Source of the DNA: Thiopseudomonas sp.
Lineage (GTDB): Bacteria; Pseudomonadota; Gammaproteobacteria; Pseudomonadales; Pseudomonadaceae
Assembly: GCA_023228985.1 (NCBI GenBank)
Contig: JALOAC010000003.1
Coordinates: 107,519 to 171,518 of the forward strand
DNA length: 64,000 nt
Reading direction: 5' to 3'
Shown: in pieces, positions 31,352-41,731 of the stretch
Layout: each line of letters opens with the position of its first letter
How positions within the stretch are numbered: position 1 is the stretch's first letter
Translations under genes and position numbers: made by a program
The notes under the pieces: model-generated
What the model saw: the letters and a program-made list of their open reading frames with translations, nothing else
Database searches by the model: none
What the model was told of the DNA's origin: nothing

Positions 31352-34255
31352 TTAGCTTTTGCTTTCTTGCTCAGTCTCAGCATCCGTTGCAGCTTGTGCA
31401 ACATCAACATCAACAGCGGCAGACTTTGGCTCTTGTTGCTCAGCTACAACTTCTGGTTTGGCAGTCACCTGCTCAACCTCATCTGTTGCTGCAACATTTT
31501 GTGTAAGCATATCAGTCTGTTGTACAGGCTCTTCAATTAGACTCTGCTGCTCCTGCACTTCTGGCTCTGATTGAACAACAGGCGCTTGAGCAACTATTTC
31601 AGTTTGTGCTTTTGCGGCTTGTTCTTTAGCCAAGCGCTCCAAACGACGGCGCTCGCGCGGATCGTTAGAAGCTCGACCTACTGGACGCACGGGTTGCTCT
31701 GGCGCAGCTTCCTCACTGACTTTAACCGGTGCAACAACAGCTTCAGGCTCCAAGCTTAGGCTTTCCTGTACCACTTCAGCTTTTACTGGTTCGGCTTTCA
31801 CAGTCGCTTCAGCATGTTCTTGCGGCTCACTAATTTGTAGCAAAGCCTTAGGCTCTTCAATTTGTATCGCTGCTGCAACTGGGACTTCGGTAGCTTTTGC
31901 TGCTTGCGGGTCGAAACCTACTACTGCCTCTTTTACTGGTGCAACGCTAGGCGTAGTTTGCTGCTTCGGTGCAGCCTCAGTTTGGCGCTCATCATTGTTA
32001 ACAGCCTGTTCCTGTGTTGCTGAGTCTGTAGACTCTTGGCTGCCATCAGTTTCACCTGTATCAGGCTGACGTTCACGGCGCGTAGGACGACGGCGCTGGC
32101 CACGGGTACGACGACGTGGACGCTCTTCTTCCGTCTGTCCATTGGTGTTTTGCTGATTTTCAACATTCAGCTCATCTACCACTTCATCAAGCTTCTCTAC
32201 CGGCTCAGCATCGCGTGGACGGCGTGCTGCGCGCGCAGCCTGCTCATCATTATTCTGCACTCGTGGAGCTTGTTGATTACGCGTTGTCTTTTTGTCAGCT
32301 TGCTCAGCGGTGCGAGTATCACGGGCTGGACGCTCGCGACGCGTAGACTGGGCTTCCTGATTATCACGACTTTCGCGAGGCTCGCGGTTATCACGGCTTT
32401 TACGCTCGTCATCACGCTGACGAGAGTCGCGGTTATTGCGCGGATTGGCTGTACGTGTATTACGACGCCCATCCTGTTGAGTATTACGTGCTGTTTCAGC
32501 CTTAACTTCAGGCTGTGCTGGCGCTTCTTCTTTGCTGGCAAAGATGCCAACCAGAGACTTAACCAAGCCTTTAAGTAAACCTGTCTCAGCCGTACGAGCC
32601 TGTGGATGAGGACTGCGCGTTTGCGGGTTAGGCGCTTGACGTGTTACAGCATTGCGATCCGCCACACCGGTTTTCACTACTGCTTCCTCACGCACCAGCG
32701 AGCGTGTTGTGCTGGCTGCTACAGTGGTATCTTCCGATTCTTCCGCCGACATTTCGTAGCTCGACAGGCCTGACAAAGCTTCAGGGCTATCTTCACGTAC
32801 ACGCGTCACTTCAAAGTGCGGGGTATCTAGATGTTCATCAGGAAGGATAAAAATACGTACACGAGTACGCAGTTCAATTTTCGTAATTGCATTGCGTTTT
32901 TCATTCAACAAGAAAGCCGCTACTTGCGTAGGCACACGTGCACGCACTTCTGCAGTGCGCTCTTTTAGAGCTTCTTCTTCGATTAAGCGTAAAATTGCCA
33001 AGGAAATAGACTCAACATCACGAATCACACCCTGGCCATTACAGCGTGGGCAAACCACGCCGCTGGTTTCACCCAGGGACGGACGCAGACGCTGACGGGA
33101 CATTTCTAACAAACCAAAGCGCGAAATACGACCAATTTGTACTCGGGCACGGTCTGCTTCCAAACACTCACGCATGCGTTCTTCTACGGCGCGCTGGTTT
33201 TTCATTGGCGTCATATCGATAAAGTCGATAACAATCAGACCACCAATATCACGCAGGCGTAATTGACGAGCAATTTCTTCTGCCGCTTCAAGGTTGGTTT
33301 GTAGGGCTGTTTCTTCAATATCACTACCGCGTGTAGCGCGTGCGGAGTTGATGTCAATGGATACCAACGCTTCTGTTGGGTCAATCACCAAGGCGCCGCC
33401 GGACGGCAGTTTAACTTCGCGCTGGAAAGCCGTTTCAATTTGGCTTTCAATCTGGAAGCGGTTAAACAGTGGAACACTGTCCTGATACTGCTTAACTTTA
33501 TTGGCATAGACCGGCATCACCTGCTGAATAAAGCTCAGTGCTTCATCATAGGCTTCAACCGAGTCGATCAATACTTCGCCGATATCCTGACGCAAATAGT
33601 CTCGAATAGCGCGGATAATCACGTTACTTTCTTGATAAATCAGGAAAGGCGCGCTACGACCCACGGTAGCCTCTTTGATGGCTGTCCAAAGCTGGACGAG
33701 ATAATCCAAGTCCCACTGCAATTCTTCAGAACTACGTCCCAAACCTGCCGTACGGACAATTAAGCCCATATCAGCGGGTGCATTCAGGCTGCTGAGCGCC
33801 TCACGCAACTCAGTACGCTCATCGCCTTCAATACGGCGAGAGATACCGCCGGCACGGGGGTTGTTAGGCATCAGTACTAAATAGCGACCTGCCAGACTGA
33901 TAAAAGTAGTTAAAGCTGCGCCCTTGTTACCGCGCTCTTCTTTATCAACCTGAACAATAACTTCCTGACCTTCATTAAGCACATCTTTGATGTTGACGCG
34001 GCCGCCATCAAATTGCTTGTTAAAGTATTCGCGGGAGATTTCTTTGAGGGGCAAAAAGCCATGACGTTCTGAGCCGAAGTCAACAAAAGCGGCTTCTAAA
34101 CTAGGCTCAATCCGAGTAATACGTCCTTTGTAGATGTTGGATTTTTTTTGCTCACGAGCGCCCGACTCGATGTCTAGATCAAACAAACGTTGACCATCCA
34201 CCAAAGCAACACGCAACTCTTCGGGCTGAGTTGCGTTAATTAGCATTCTTTTCAT
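31352..34255 (-). CDS. rne: Ribonuclease E
   Basis: 967 aa. It is the main endonuclease of mRNA decay and rRNA processing and the degradosome scaffold. Catalytic half (1-520): S1 domain near 35-120, catalytic Asp in [13 protein letters not shown] (near 303) and VIDFIDMTP (near 346), and the zinc-link CPRCNGQG near 405. The C-terminal 440 residues are a disordered Arg/Glu/Gln-rich scaffold with repetitive RR-rich and acidic stretches; the long antisense open frames over this part are composition artefacts. A leader of at least 300 nt precedes it, as expected for autoregulated rne. Confidence 0.96.
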   Translation of the reverse strand: MKRMLINATQPEELRVALVDGQRLFDLDIESGAREQKKSNIYKGRITRIEPSLEAAFVDFGSERHGFLPLKEISREYFNKQFDGGRVNIKDVLNEGQEVIVQVDKEERGNKGAALTTFISLAGRYLVLMPNNPRAGGISRRIEGDERTELREALSSLNAPADMGLIVRTAGLGRSSEELQWDLDYLVQLWTAIKEATVGRSAPFLIYQESNVIIRAIRDYLRQDIGEVLIDSVEAYDEALSFIQQVMPVYANKVKQYQDSVPLFNRFQIESQIETAFQREVKLPSGGALVIDPTEALVSIDINSARATRGSDIEETALQTNLEAAEEIARQLRLRDIGGLIVIDFIDMTPMKNQRAVEERMRECLEADRARVQIGRISRFGLLEMSRQRLRPSLGETSGVVCPRCNGQGVIRDVESISLAILRLIEEEALKERTAEVRARVPTQVAAFLLNEKRNAITKIELRTRVRIFILPDEHLDTPHFEVTRVREDSPEALSGLSSYEMSAEESEDTTVAASTTRSLVREEAVVKTGVADRNAVTRQAPNPQTRSPHPQARTAETGLLKGLVKSLVGIFASKEEAPAQPEVKAETARNTQQDGRRNTRTANPRNNRDSRQRDDERKSRDNREPRESRDNQEAQSTRRERPARDTRTAEQADKKTTRNQQAPRVQNNDEQAARAARRPRDAEPVEKLDEVVDELNVENQQNTNGQTEEERPRRRTRGQRRRPTRRERQPDTGETDGSQESTDSATQEQAVNNDERQTEAAPKQQTTPSVAPVKEAVVGFDPQAAKATEVPVAAAIQIEEPKALLQISEPQEHAEATVKAEPVKAEVVQESLSLEPEAVVAPVKVSEEAAPEQPVRPVGRASNDPRERRRLERLAKEQAAKAQTEIVAQAPVVQSEPEVQEQQSLIEEPVQQTDMLTQNVAATDEVEQVTAKPEVVAEQQEPKSAAVDVDVAQAATDAETEQESKS

Positions 34256-34913
34256 TGTTTACCAAGTTTCCGTAGTCACGGAAAGCAATTGGCACACGAC
34301 CTCATTGGTTGTGCGGGGTTCGCGCAGTCAGCGGGTAGCTAACCGTGTCTAGCAAACAGCAGATAATCTGGTGCTGCGACAGCGTATCCATTTGTTCAGC
34401 GCAGGCGCTGGTTAAAATCAGGAGGAGGAATCAATATAAACGCGGACGCTTTGGCATCTAAGCTCTTGTTCGAGCTACGCTGTTCAGTGATTGTGCATCT
34501 CCACCCTTCACAATACCTATGAAAACTCGGGTGCCGCTCGGCTTTCCATGAGCGGGTTTATCAAAAACAAACGCTTTAACAGCGTTTGCGGATTATTTTT
34601 CAGGCCAATTTCATTAAATTTTAAATTGAGCAGCCTGTTACTCAAGCTAAACTGCGGTTCAGGACGCTGATATTTAAGTTAGATTATGCGCCTTCATTAA
34701 CAAGCTCTAGTGTGATTACGGGGTGTTACGATCGGTGTTTAGCAACACAGAACCTCTACAATCAATATACTTGGTTCTGCACGTCGCTGCGTCTGTGCTA
34801 ACAACCCACTAAGAGCTCACTTACAGTTCCGACTACTTACTTAAGTTAGCTTGCTGAATATAACAGCATCTGAGGGCTGCTTCAATTGCTATAAAATTGT
34901 TATGCTATGCAAC
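34256..34913. promoter_or_regulatory. rne leader and divergent rne/rluC regulatory region
   Basis: 658 bp without a gene. It includes the rne 5' UTR (minus strand) and both promoters. Hairpins seen: GGCACACGACC with GGTTGTGC near 34291-34313, CCGCTC/GAGCGG near 34535-34556, and a terminator at 34563-34588. RNase E mRNAs carry structured leaders through which the enzyme controls its own message, so these may serve that purpose. No tRNA or ORF is supported. Confidence 0.6.
34563..34588 (-). terminator. Intrinsic terminator inside the rne leader
   Basis: On the minus strand, the 8-bp stem CAAACGCT/AGCGTTTG with a 5-nt loop is followed by TTTTT (plus-strand A-run 34563-34567). It lies about 310 nt upstream of the rne start codon. 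If the rne promoter is further upstream, this would give a short leader RNA or attenuate rne. Confidence 0.65.
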
Positions 34914-35870
34914 ATGACTAAGACCACCCCAGTTCTTCCCACAAAAGTACAACATATCGAGATCGAAGCCAGTTATGCTGGGCAGCGAATCGATAATTTT
35001 TTACTGACCCGTTTAAAAGGCGTACCCAAAACGCTCATCTACCGCATTTTGCGCAAAGGTGAAGTGCGAGTGAACAAGGGCCGCATAAAACCTGAATATC
35101 GTTTATGTGCTGGTGATGTTTTGCGTATTCCACCCGTACGCGTCAGTGAACCTAACGCTCCCGCCCAAATTGCCCAAGGCTTATTAGCACGCCTTGAAGC
35201 GGCTATTGTTTATGAAGACAACAGCTTGCTGGTGGTGAACAAACCCGCTGGCATCGCCGTACATGGCGGCAGTGGCTTAAATTTCGGCATTATCGAAGCC
35301 TTTCGCCAATTACGTCCACAATGCAGCGAGCTTGAATTGATACACCGTCTCGACCGGGATACATCTGGCTTGCTGATGTTGGCGAAAAAACGCAGCCAAT
35401 TACGCCACCTGCATGAAGCCTTGCGTAACGGCACCATTGACAAAGGCTATCTGGCTCTCGTCTCCGGGCGCTGGCCAGCGAGTCGTAAACGTGTCGATGC
35501 TCCACTGATGCGCAGTAATTTACGCTCCGGTGAGCGCATGGTTGAAGTCAATCAAGCCGGTAAAGACTCATTGACTGAGTTTAAAGTGATCCGCCGTTTT
35601 GCTGATTTCGCCACACTGGTACAAGCCAACCCTATTACCGGACGTACCCACCAAATCCGCGTACACGCGCTGTATGCCGGCCACCCAATCGCTGGTGACA
35701 GCAAGTACGGTGATGAAGAGTTTTCTAAAGCCATCCGCGAACTGGGCGGCAAGCGCCTGTTTTTACACGCGCATTTCCTTAAGCTTAAGCTCAGCGATGG
35801 GCAAGAATTAGAGCTGCACGCTGAACCCGATGAAAGCTGGCAGCACGTTTTGGAGTCTTTGAGTGAATAA
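34914..35870 (+). CDS. rluC: 23S rRNA pseudouridine synthase RluC
   Basis: 318 aa. It makes pseudouridine at 955, 2504 and 2580 of 23S rRNA (E. coli numbering). An S4 RNA-binding domain (about residues 15-75, [27 protein letters not shown] region) precedes the catalytic domain with HRLDRDTSG near 143-151 and [13 protein letters not shown] choose ATG 34914; an in-frame ATG at 34851 would add 21 residues of poor quality. It is divergent from rne as in Pseudomonas. Confidence 0.94.
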   Translation: MTKTTPVLPTKVQHIEIEASYAGQRIDNFLLTRLKGVPKTLIYRILRKGEVRVNKGRIKPEYRLCAGDVLRIPPVRVSEPNAPAQIAQGLLARLEAAIVYEDNSLLVVNKPAGIAVHGGSGLNFGIIEAFRQLRPQCSELELIHRLDRDTSGLLMLAKKRSQLRHLHEALRNGTIDKGYLALVSGRWPASRKRVDAPLMRSNLRSGERMVEVNQAGKDSLTEFKVIRRFADFATLVQANPITGRTHQIRVHALYAGHPIAGDSKYGDEEFSKAIRELGGKRLFLHAHFLKLKLSDGQELELHAEPDESWQHVLESLSE

Positions 35871-36519
35871 AAATATTCGTCTCCTAATCTTTGATTGGGA
35901 CGGCACGTTAGTAAAATCCTTACCGCGTATTGTTGAAGCCATGCAAGTTGCAGCGCAGCAGTGCCAAATCCCACCGCGTAGCACTGATGAAATTCACGCC
36001 ATTATCGGTTTGTCCTTACTGGAAGCCTTTGATGTGCTGTATCCAGAGGTTAAGAATGCGCAACTGCGGGAAAATTTCCGCCAAGCCTATGCCAAACATT
36101 ATTTCTTCTTGGAACAGCAACCCTCGCCTTTTTATCCCGGCGTGCGTGATGCGCTGGACGATTTTAAAGCAGCGGGCTATCAACTGGCAGTCGCTACTGG
36201 AAAAAGCCGACGTGGCTTAGACCTTATTTTGCGCGGTCATCAGCTAGAAGACTTTTTCCATATCACGCGCTGCGCCGATGAAACCAAAGGCAAACCGAAC
36301 CCCTTAATGTTGCAGCAGATATTACAGCACTGCCAGAAAACACCTGAGCAAGCCATCATGGTAGGCGATTCACCCTTTGATTTACAAATGGCGAATAACG
36401 CACAGATCGCTGGTGTCGCGGTCAGTTATGGTGCGCAACCATTAAATATTTTACTCGCAGAGCAGCCCGTTTTAGCCATTGATCATTTCGATGAATTAGC
36501 ACACTGGCTGGCTAAGTAG
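35863..36519 (+). CDS. HAD-family hydrolase, phosphoglycolate phosphatase-like
   Basis: 218 aa. Motifs: DWDGTL with Asp11 and Asp13, the cap domain, AVATGKS for motif II, a Lys in DETKGKPNP, and [14 protein letters not shown] for motif IV. It is similar to the HAD protein encoded between rluC and sppA in Pseudomonas; substrate unknown. The GTG start overlaps the rluC stop by 8 bp, so it is translated by coupling. Confidence 0.88.
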   Translation: MNKNIRLLIFDWDGTLVKSLPRIVEAMQVAAQQCQIPPRSTDEIHAIIGLSLLEAFDVLYPEVKNAQLRENFRQAYAKHYFFLEQQPSPFYPGVRDALDDFKAAGYQLAVATGKSRRGLDLILRGHQLEDFFHITRCADETKGKPNPLMLQQILQHCQKTPEQAIMVGDSPFDLQMANNAQIAGVAVSYGAQPLNILLAEQPVLAIDHFDELAHWLAK

Positions 36520-36549
36520 ACTTATAGAGATACACACAGGAACAACAGC

Positions 36550-37578
36550 ATGTCCGAGCAATGGAAAGAAGAAAATTCTGATAACTGGAAAGAACAACCC
36601 AGCGCGCAAAAACAGCAAGCGTCGCAAGACAGCACCGACACAAAAACGTGGAAGTTATTAGAGAAAGCCGTTTTAGCCAGCGTGCAAGAACAAAAACGCT
36701 CACGTCGCTGGGGTATTTTTTTCAAATCACTGACGTTTTTGTATTTGTTTGGCGCGATTTTTTTGCTTTCTCCGAATTTGACTATGGATAAAAAATCACC
36801 CGGCACCAGTCACACAGCACTTATTGAAGTGCGCGGTATGATTGCCGATGGTGAAGAAGCCAGTGCCGATAAGATAGTCAGCGCGTTGCGCCATGCGTTC
36901 CAAGATAGTGACACCAAAGGAATTATTCTACGTATAAACAGCCCTGGCGGCAGTCCAGTGCAGTCGGGTTATATTTACGATGAAATTCAACGCCTGCGTC
37001 AACTGTACCCGCACATCAAAGTCTATGCCGTGATTAGCGATCTAGGTGCTTCCGGTGCTTACTATATTGCCAGCGCTGCCGACGAAATCTATGCCGATAA
37101 GGCAAGCCTTGTTGGTTCTATCGGTGTTACCGCTGCCAGCTTTGGTTTTGTCGATACGCTGAAAATGCTTGGCGTCGAGCGTCGTGTATATACATCAGGC
37201 GAGCACAAAGCTTTTCTGGATCCCTTCCAACCACAAAAAGCTGAAGAAACTGAATTTTGGAAAACCGTATTAAATACGACGCATGAGCAGTTTATTAATA
37301 GCGTGAAACAAGGGCGCGGTGAGCGTTTGAAATTTGACGCACATCCAGAGCTGTTTTCCGGCCTAATCTGGACCGGAGAACAAGCGTTAGAGATGGGTTT
37401 GGTTGATGCGCTGGGTAACAGCAGCTTGGTTGCGCGCGAAGTGATTGGCGTAGACAACATTCAAGACTTCAGCATCCAAGACTCGCCTTTTGACCGTTTT
37501 GCAAAACGTTTTGGTGCGAGTGTGGCAGAACGTCTAGCTATGTGGGTAGGATTACAGCAAGCTCCGGCAATTCGGTAA
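36550..37578 (+). CDS. sppA: Signal peptide peptidase SppA-type S49 protease
   Basis: 342 aa. A long polar N-terminus (residues 1-55) precedes one membrane helix near 58-76 and the periplasmic S49 domain. The nucleophile Ser is in LGASGAYYIAS (near residue 169) and the second motif is SLVGSIGV with the general-base Lys further on. It digests cleaved signal peptides in the inner membrane. An AGGA site lies upstream of the ATG. It is the third gene of rluC-gph-sppA. Confidence 0.9.
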   Translation: MSEQWKEENSDNWKEQPSAQKQQASQDSTDTKTWKLLEKAVLASVQEQKRSRRWGIFFKSLTFLYLFGAIFLLSPNLTMDKKSPGTSHTALIEVRGMIADGEEASADKIVSALRHAFQDSDTKGIILRINSPGGSPVQSGYIYDEIQRLRQLYPHIKVYAVISDLGASGAYYIASAADEIYADKASLVGSIGVTAASFGFVDTLKMLGVERRVYTSGEHKAFLDPFQPQKAEETEFWKTVLNTTHEQFINSVKQGRGERLKFDAHPELFSGLIWTGEQALEMGLVDALGNSSLVAREVIGVDNIQDFSIQDSPFDRFAKRFGASVAERLAMWVGLQQAPAIR

Positions 37579-37592
37579 ATCGGTAAATAGAG

Positions 37593-38489
37593 TTACTCGG
37601 AGTTTGCGCCTATCTTTTCCATCAACGCCCTAGTCTCTTCATCTATGCGCTCTAAACGAATGCTGACCCGTCTATTCTCAGCGCGGTTGGCAGCATTCGT
37701 ATTAGGCTTGAGCGGGTAGCGCTCGCCATGGAAACGTATGACGAAGTCTTCTTCTGCTATTCCTTTAGCCATCAAATAGGCTTGCACAGCCAGCGCTCTA
37801 CGTCTTGATACATCACGATTTAACAAGCGATCACCGCTGCTGTCCGAGTGTCCATCGAGCAAAACTCGATTAACCGTTTTATCTTCTGCCATATATTCCA
37901 GCAGCACGTCTAAATGCTTGCGCGTTTGTTCACTTAAGTCATAACCACTATCAAAACGAACAATGCTTTGCTTAATCTGATCATAATTAACCGGCAGAAG
38001 ATTGGCTGTGCACTTTAAATAGTCGTCATAGGCCTGCGCAAAATTAGTAGGCAAAATCCGTACTTCTAAGGGTTCGCCCTGCACGGTTCGGTGGCGCACT
38101 ACCGGAGAGCGTCCCTCCAACAAGCCCGAAAGTAAACGCCCAGCCTGAGTTTGGTTGGACTCAAGCGCACGTTCGTTTCTAGTCACAGCGACAGTACCAA
38201 GCTGCAAATCACTGGCTGCCGGCTGCCAAGGTGCAGCAGCGGCATACAACTGAGCATTGCCACGGCTTAACCACGCTTCCTGCGCCTGAATCCGAAAAAT
38301 CGCTTTTTCTCCCGCACGGCGCACAAAGAGACCACCACCAAAATCTTTAATCGGCTGAGTAAGGCGACATTCAAAACGATCACCGTCCACCTGCCACTGC
38401 ACATCTTCTATGCGTGTCTGAAAAGTAATCGCCTGCGCCAGAGCGGGCGTTACAATAAACATAATGGTGAGTAAGCGTTTAACGCGCAT
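37593..38489 (-). CDS. motY: MotY-like flagellar motor T-ring/OmpA-domain protein
   Basis: 298 aa. A signal peptide (about residues 1-20, ending AQA) is followed by a MotY N-terminal domain ([20 protein letters not shown]) and a C-terminal OmpA-like peptidoglycan-binding domain ([21 protein letters not shown]). In polar-flagellated bacteria MotY forms the T ring around MotAB-type stators. Divergence from pyrC-rnt matches the Pseudomonas arrangement. I choose ATG 38489, since the 44-residue upstream extension hides the signal peptide. Flagellar genes are otherwise absent from the window. Confidence 0.9.
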   Translation of the reverse strand: MRVKRLLTIMFIVTPALAQAITFQTRIEDVQWQVDGDRFECRLTQPIKDFGGGLFVRRAGEKAIFRIQAQEAWLSRGNAQLYAAAAPWQPAASDLQLGTVAVTRNERALESNQTQAGRLLSGLLEGRSPVVRHRTVQGEPLEVRILPTNFAQAYDDYLKCTANLLPVNYDQIKQSIVRFDSGYDLSEQTRKHLDVLLEYMAEDKTVNRVLLDGHSDSSGDRLLNRDVSRRRALAVQAYLMAKGIAEEDFVIRFHGERYPLKPNTNAANRAENRRVSIRLERIDEETRALMEKIGANSE

Positions 38490-38666
38490 ATCATTAAAAC
38501 CTATATTTACAATAGCTATTCTATCGACCAGCAGCCTGAATACTTGAGTAACTGTAGCAACTGTTCCGCTAGTGTTTCTTTTACGGTAGGATCTGTGCTT
38601 ATCACGGTAGAATCTAGGCAAGATTTCAGCCTCTACCCTCTTTTAGCTTATGGATTACACATTCTT

Positions 38667-39707
38667 ATGACTGATCGCCTCACTCTATTACGCCCTGACG
38701 ACTGGCATATTCATTTACGCGATAACGCAGCCCTACAAAATACTGTCCCTGATGTTGCTCGGGTATTTAGCAGGGCAATTATTATGCCAAATCTGGTTCC
38801 CCCAGTGCGTGATACCGCGACAGCGAAAAGCTATCAAGAACGCATTCTCAATGCCCGTCCTCAGCATAGCAACTTTAATCCGCTGATGACCCTGTACCTA
38901 ACCGATCAAACCACAGCAGAGATCATTCACCAAGCTAAAGACAGCGGTTTTATCTATGCCGCCAAGCTTTATCCAGCCGGTGCGACGACTAACTCGGACT
39001 CTGGCGTCACCGCTTTAGAGCATATATATCCAGCCCTAGAAGCCATGAGCGAAGTGGGCATGCCTTTACTGGTGCATGGTGAGGTAACTCACAACGAAGT
39101 GGATATTTTTGATCGAGAAAAACGTTTTATTGACGATCAACTGATTGGCTTGATTGCCCGTTTCCCCAACCTTAAAGTCGTGCTTGAGCACATCACCACT
39201 GCCGATGCGACTGAGTTTGTTCTTGCAGCCTCCGATAAGGTTGCCGCCACTATCACGGCGCACCACTTGTTATTTAACCGTAACCACATGCTGGTTGGTG
39301 GGATTAAGCCGCACTTTTATTGCTTGCCCATTTTAAAACGCAACACACATCAAGAAGCCTTGCTCGATGCAGCCACCAGCGGCAACCCTAAATTCTTTCT
39401 TGGTACGGACTCAGCACCCCACGCTCAGCATGCTAAAGAAAACGCCTGCGGCTGTGCCGGCTGCTACAGTGCATTTGCTGCTATTGAGCTGTATGCGCAA
39501 GCCTTTGAGCAGCGCAATGCGCTCGACAAACTCGAAGCCTTTGCCAGCCATTTTGGCCCTGACTTCTACGACTTACCCCGCAATCAAGACAGCATCACTT
39601 TGGTGCGCGAGCCTTGGCAAGTACCGTCCCAACTGCCTTTTGGTGAACACCCCGTCATACCACTTTGCGCTGGCGAAACCCTTAACTGGCGCTTAGTGGA
39701 GGCTTAA
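38667..39707 (+). CDS. pyrC: Dihydroorotase (class II)
   Basis: 346 aa. It closes carbamoyl-aspartate to dihydroorotate in pyrimidine synthesis. Metal ligands: His14 and His16 in DDWHIHLRD, the carboxylated Lys in [17 protein letters not shown], His in VHGEVT and EHITT, and Asp in [10 protein letters not shown] 38667 gives the standard N-terminus; the open frame extends 41 codons upstream without homology. It is 2 bp before rnt. Confidence 0.95.
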   Translation: MTDRLTLLRPDDWHIHLRDNAALQNTVPDVARVFSRAIIMPNLVPPVRDTATAKSYQERILNARPQHSNFNPLMTLYLTDQTTAEIIHQAKDSGFIYAAKLYPAGATTNSDSGVTALEHIYPALEAMSEVGMPLLVHGEVTHNEVDIFDREKRFIDDQLIGLIARFPNLKVVLEHITTADATEFVLAASDKVAATITAHHLLFNRNHMLVGGIKPHFYCLPILKRNTHQEALLDAATSGNPKFFLGTDSAPHAQHAKENACGCAGCYSAFAAIELYAQAFEQRNALDKLEAFASHFGPDFYDLPRNQDSITLVREPWQVPSQLPFGEHPVIPLCAGETLNWRLVEA

Positions 39708-39709
39708 AC

Positions 39710-40381
39710 ATGAGTGATAATTACCCAGAAGAGCTTGATGAAATCCCGAACAACAAAAGCCCGCTAAAAACTCAACTCGCACGCCGTTTCCGTGGCTACC
39801 TGCCCGTTGTTATAGACGTGGAAACGGGCGGCTTTAACTGTGCCACCGATGCACTGCTGGAAATTGCGGCTGTCATTCCCAATATGGACGAAGATGGCCA
39901 GCTTTACGCAGAACACAGCCACTTCTTCCGCGTAGAACCCTTTGTTGGTGCCAATATAGAACAAGCAGCGCTCGATTTTACCGGTATCAAGCTGGATCAC
40001 CCACTGCGCATGGCGGTTTCAGAAGAACACGCCCTGACGGAAATCTTCCGCAGTGTGCGCAAATCCATGAAAGCAGCAGGCTGTAAACGCGCTATCTTAG
40101 TGGGGCACAACAGTCATTTTGACCTAGGTTTTGTTCAAGCTGCGGCCGAACGCTGTGGCATTAAACGCAACCCCTTTCACCCGTTTTCAAGCTTCGATAC
40201 CGCCACCTTAGCAGGGTTAGCTTACGGACAAACCGTGCTCTCCAAAGCCTGTGAAGCCGCTGGTATTGATTTTGATAATAACGAAGCCCATAACGCGCGC
40301 TACGATACTGAAAAGACGGCCGATTTATTCTGCGGTATTGTCAACCGCTGGAAAGAAATGGGTGGCTGGGACGATTTCTAA
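39710..40381 (+). CDS. rnt: Ribonuclease T
   Basis: 223 aa, DEDDh exonuclease that trims the 3' CCA end of tRNA and matures other stable RNAs. Motifs: [10 protein letters not shown] (D and E), [11 protein letters not shown], and [14 protein letters not shown] with the final His and Asp. It starts 2 bp after pyrC, and an intrinsic terminator ends the pair. Confidence 0.95.
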   Translation: MSDNYPEELDEIPNNKSPLKTQLARRFRGYLPVVIDVETGGFNCATDALLEIAAVIPNMDEDGQLYAEHSHFFRVEPFVGANIEQAALDFTGIKLDHPLRMAVSEEHALTEIFRSVRKSMKAAGCKRAILVGHNSHFDLGFVQAAAERCGIKRNPFHPFSSFDTATLAGLAYGQTVLSKACEAAGIDFDNNEAHNARYDTEKTADLFCGIVNRWKEMGGWDDF

Positions 40382-40423
40382 AGCCATCGCCCAACACAGA
40401 CTCAGCGCCAGCAACATCTGTCC

Positions 40424-40477
40424 TGCCCGTTACTTTTAAACCTGTCTTCAGCAGCGTGATAAATAACGGGCATTTTT
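40424..40477 (+). terminator. Intrinsic terminator after rnt
   Basis: A 9-bp stem, TGCCCGTTA/TAACGGGCA, with a 31-nt loop, then TTTTT at 40473-40477. It argues against translation of sbcD from the ATG at 40478, which begins right after the T-run, and favours a separate sbcD start downstream. Confidence 0.65.
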
Positions 40478-40510
40478 ATGACGGACACACAGAACAAGGA
40501 CATAACCACC

Positions 40511-41731
40511 ATGCGTATTTTGCATACCTCCGATTGGCATCTTGGTCAGCACTTTATGGGTAAAACCCGTCAGGCTGAACATCGCGCATGGTGTGATTGG
40601 CTGGTGCAAACAGTGGTTGAACAGCAAGCCGATGCGTTGATTATTGCTGGTGATATCTTCGACACAGGCACCCCACCCAGCTACGCACGTGAGCAATACA
40701 ACAACTTTATTTTGCAAATGCAGGCTACCGGCTGCCAGTTAGTGATTCTTGCGGGCAACCACGACTCTGTCGCCATGCTCAATGAAAGTAAAAACCTGTT
40801 GGCGCAACTTAACACCCACGTGATTTCCAGTGCCGCTGACAACCCAGATGAACAGCTTTTGCTACTCAAACGGCGCGACGGTCAAGCAGCCGCAATTCTT
40901 TGTGCCGTTCCTTATCTGCGCCCGCGTGACGTGCAGCGCAGTCAAGCCGGTCAAAGCGCCGATGACAAGCAGCGTGATTTACAACAAGCCATTGCGGAAC
41001 ACTATGCGCAGCTATTTAGCCGTGCTCAGGCATTGCGTAAGCAGCTGGGAGTGAACCTGCCTATTGTTGGCACTGGACACTTAACCACCTTGGGCGTAAG
41101 TCTGACTGATTCCGTACGCAAAATTTATGTGGGCAATTTGAGTGCCTTCCCAACCGATGCCTTCCCTGCCTTTGATTATCTGGCACTGGGCCATATTCAT
41201 AGCTCACAAAAAGTGGCAAAGCTTGATCATATACGCTACAGCGGCTCACCTATCCCCTTGAGTTTTGATGAAGCCCCGCAGCAAAAACAACTACTGCGTG
41301 TTGACCTGAATGCAGATGGCTTACAGGCGGTAAGCGAACTCAATATCCCATGCTTTCAACCCCTTATCTCTTTGTCCGGCAGTCTCACCGAGTTAGAACT
41401 ACGGCTTGCTGAACTGGCTAAGCAGCTGGATCGAAATGTCGTAACCTGGTTAGAAATTCGCGTGTGTGTGGATGATTACTACGCTGACCTGAATGAGCGT
41501 GTCAACGCCCTATGTAGCGACTTGCCCGTTGAGGTGTTACGCGTGCGCCGAGATCGCGGAGACCTGGTCGCCGGCTTAACCCGCGACTCCGGCGAAGCTT
41601 TGTCTGAGTTAACGCCCGATGAGGTGTTTACTAAGCGTCTGCACAATGAACAGCTCACTGAGGAAGAAGTCAGCGTGTTACAAGGTCTTCATGCACAGGT
41701 GCTGGAGTCGCTACAGGAGACTGATGCATGA
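40511..41731 (+). CDS. sbcD: Exonuclease subunit SbcD (Mre11-like)
   Basis: 406 aa. Nuclease subunit of the SbcCD complex, which cuts DNA hairpins and protein-blocked ends. Phosphoesterase motifs: HTSDWHLGQ, AGDIFDTG, AGNHDS, GTGHLT and LGHIHSSQ. I choose ATG 40511 (MRILHTSDWHLG), the standard N-terminus with AAGGA upstream, over ATG 40478, which abuts a terminator. It overlaps sbcC by 4 bp. Confidence 0.93.
   Translation: MRILHTSDWHLGQHFMGKTRQAEHRAWCDWLVQTVVEQQADALIIAGDIFDTGTPPSYAREQYNNFILQMQATGCQLVILAGNHDSVAMLNESKNLLAQLNTHVISSAADNPDEQLLLLKRRDGQAAAILCAVPYLRPRDVQRSQAGQSADDKQRDLQQAIAEHYAQLFSRAQALRKQLGVNLPIVGTGHLTTLGVSLTDSVRKIYVGNLSAFPTDAFPAFDYLALGHIHSSQKVAKLDHIRYSGSPIPLSFDEAPQQKQLLRVDLNADGLQAVSELNIPCFQPLISLSGSLTELELRLAELAKQLDRNVVTWLEIRVCVDDYYADLNERVNALCSDLPVEVLRVRRDRGDLVAGLTRDSGEALSELTPDEVFTKRLHNEQLTEEEVSVLQGLHAQVLESLQETDA

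Noticed and set aside
32036..32578. 180-codon plus-strand open frame opposite rne
   Set aside because: It mirrors the low-complexity Arg/Glu-rich C-terminus of RNase E and is a composition artefact.
40478..40510. Upstream ATG for sbcD at 40478
   Set aside because: It begins immediately after an intrinsic terminator T-run, and the conserved SbcD N-terminus starts at 40511.
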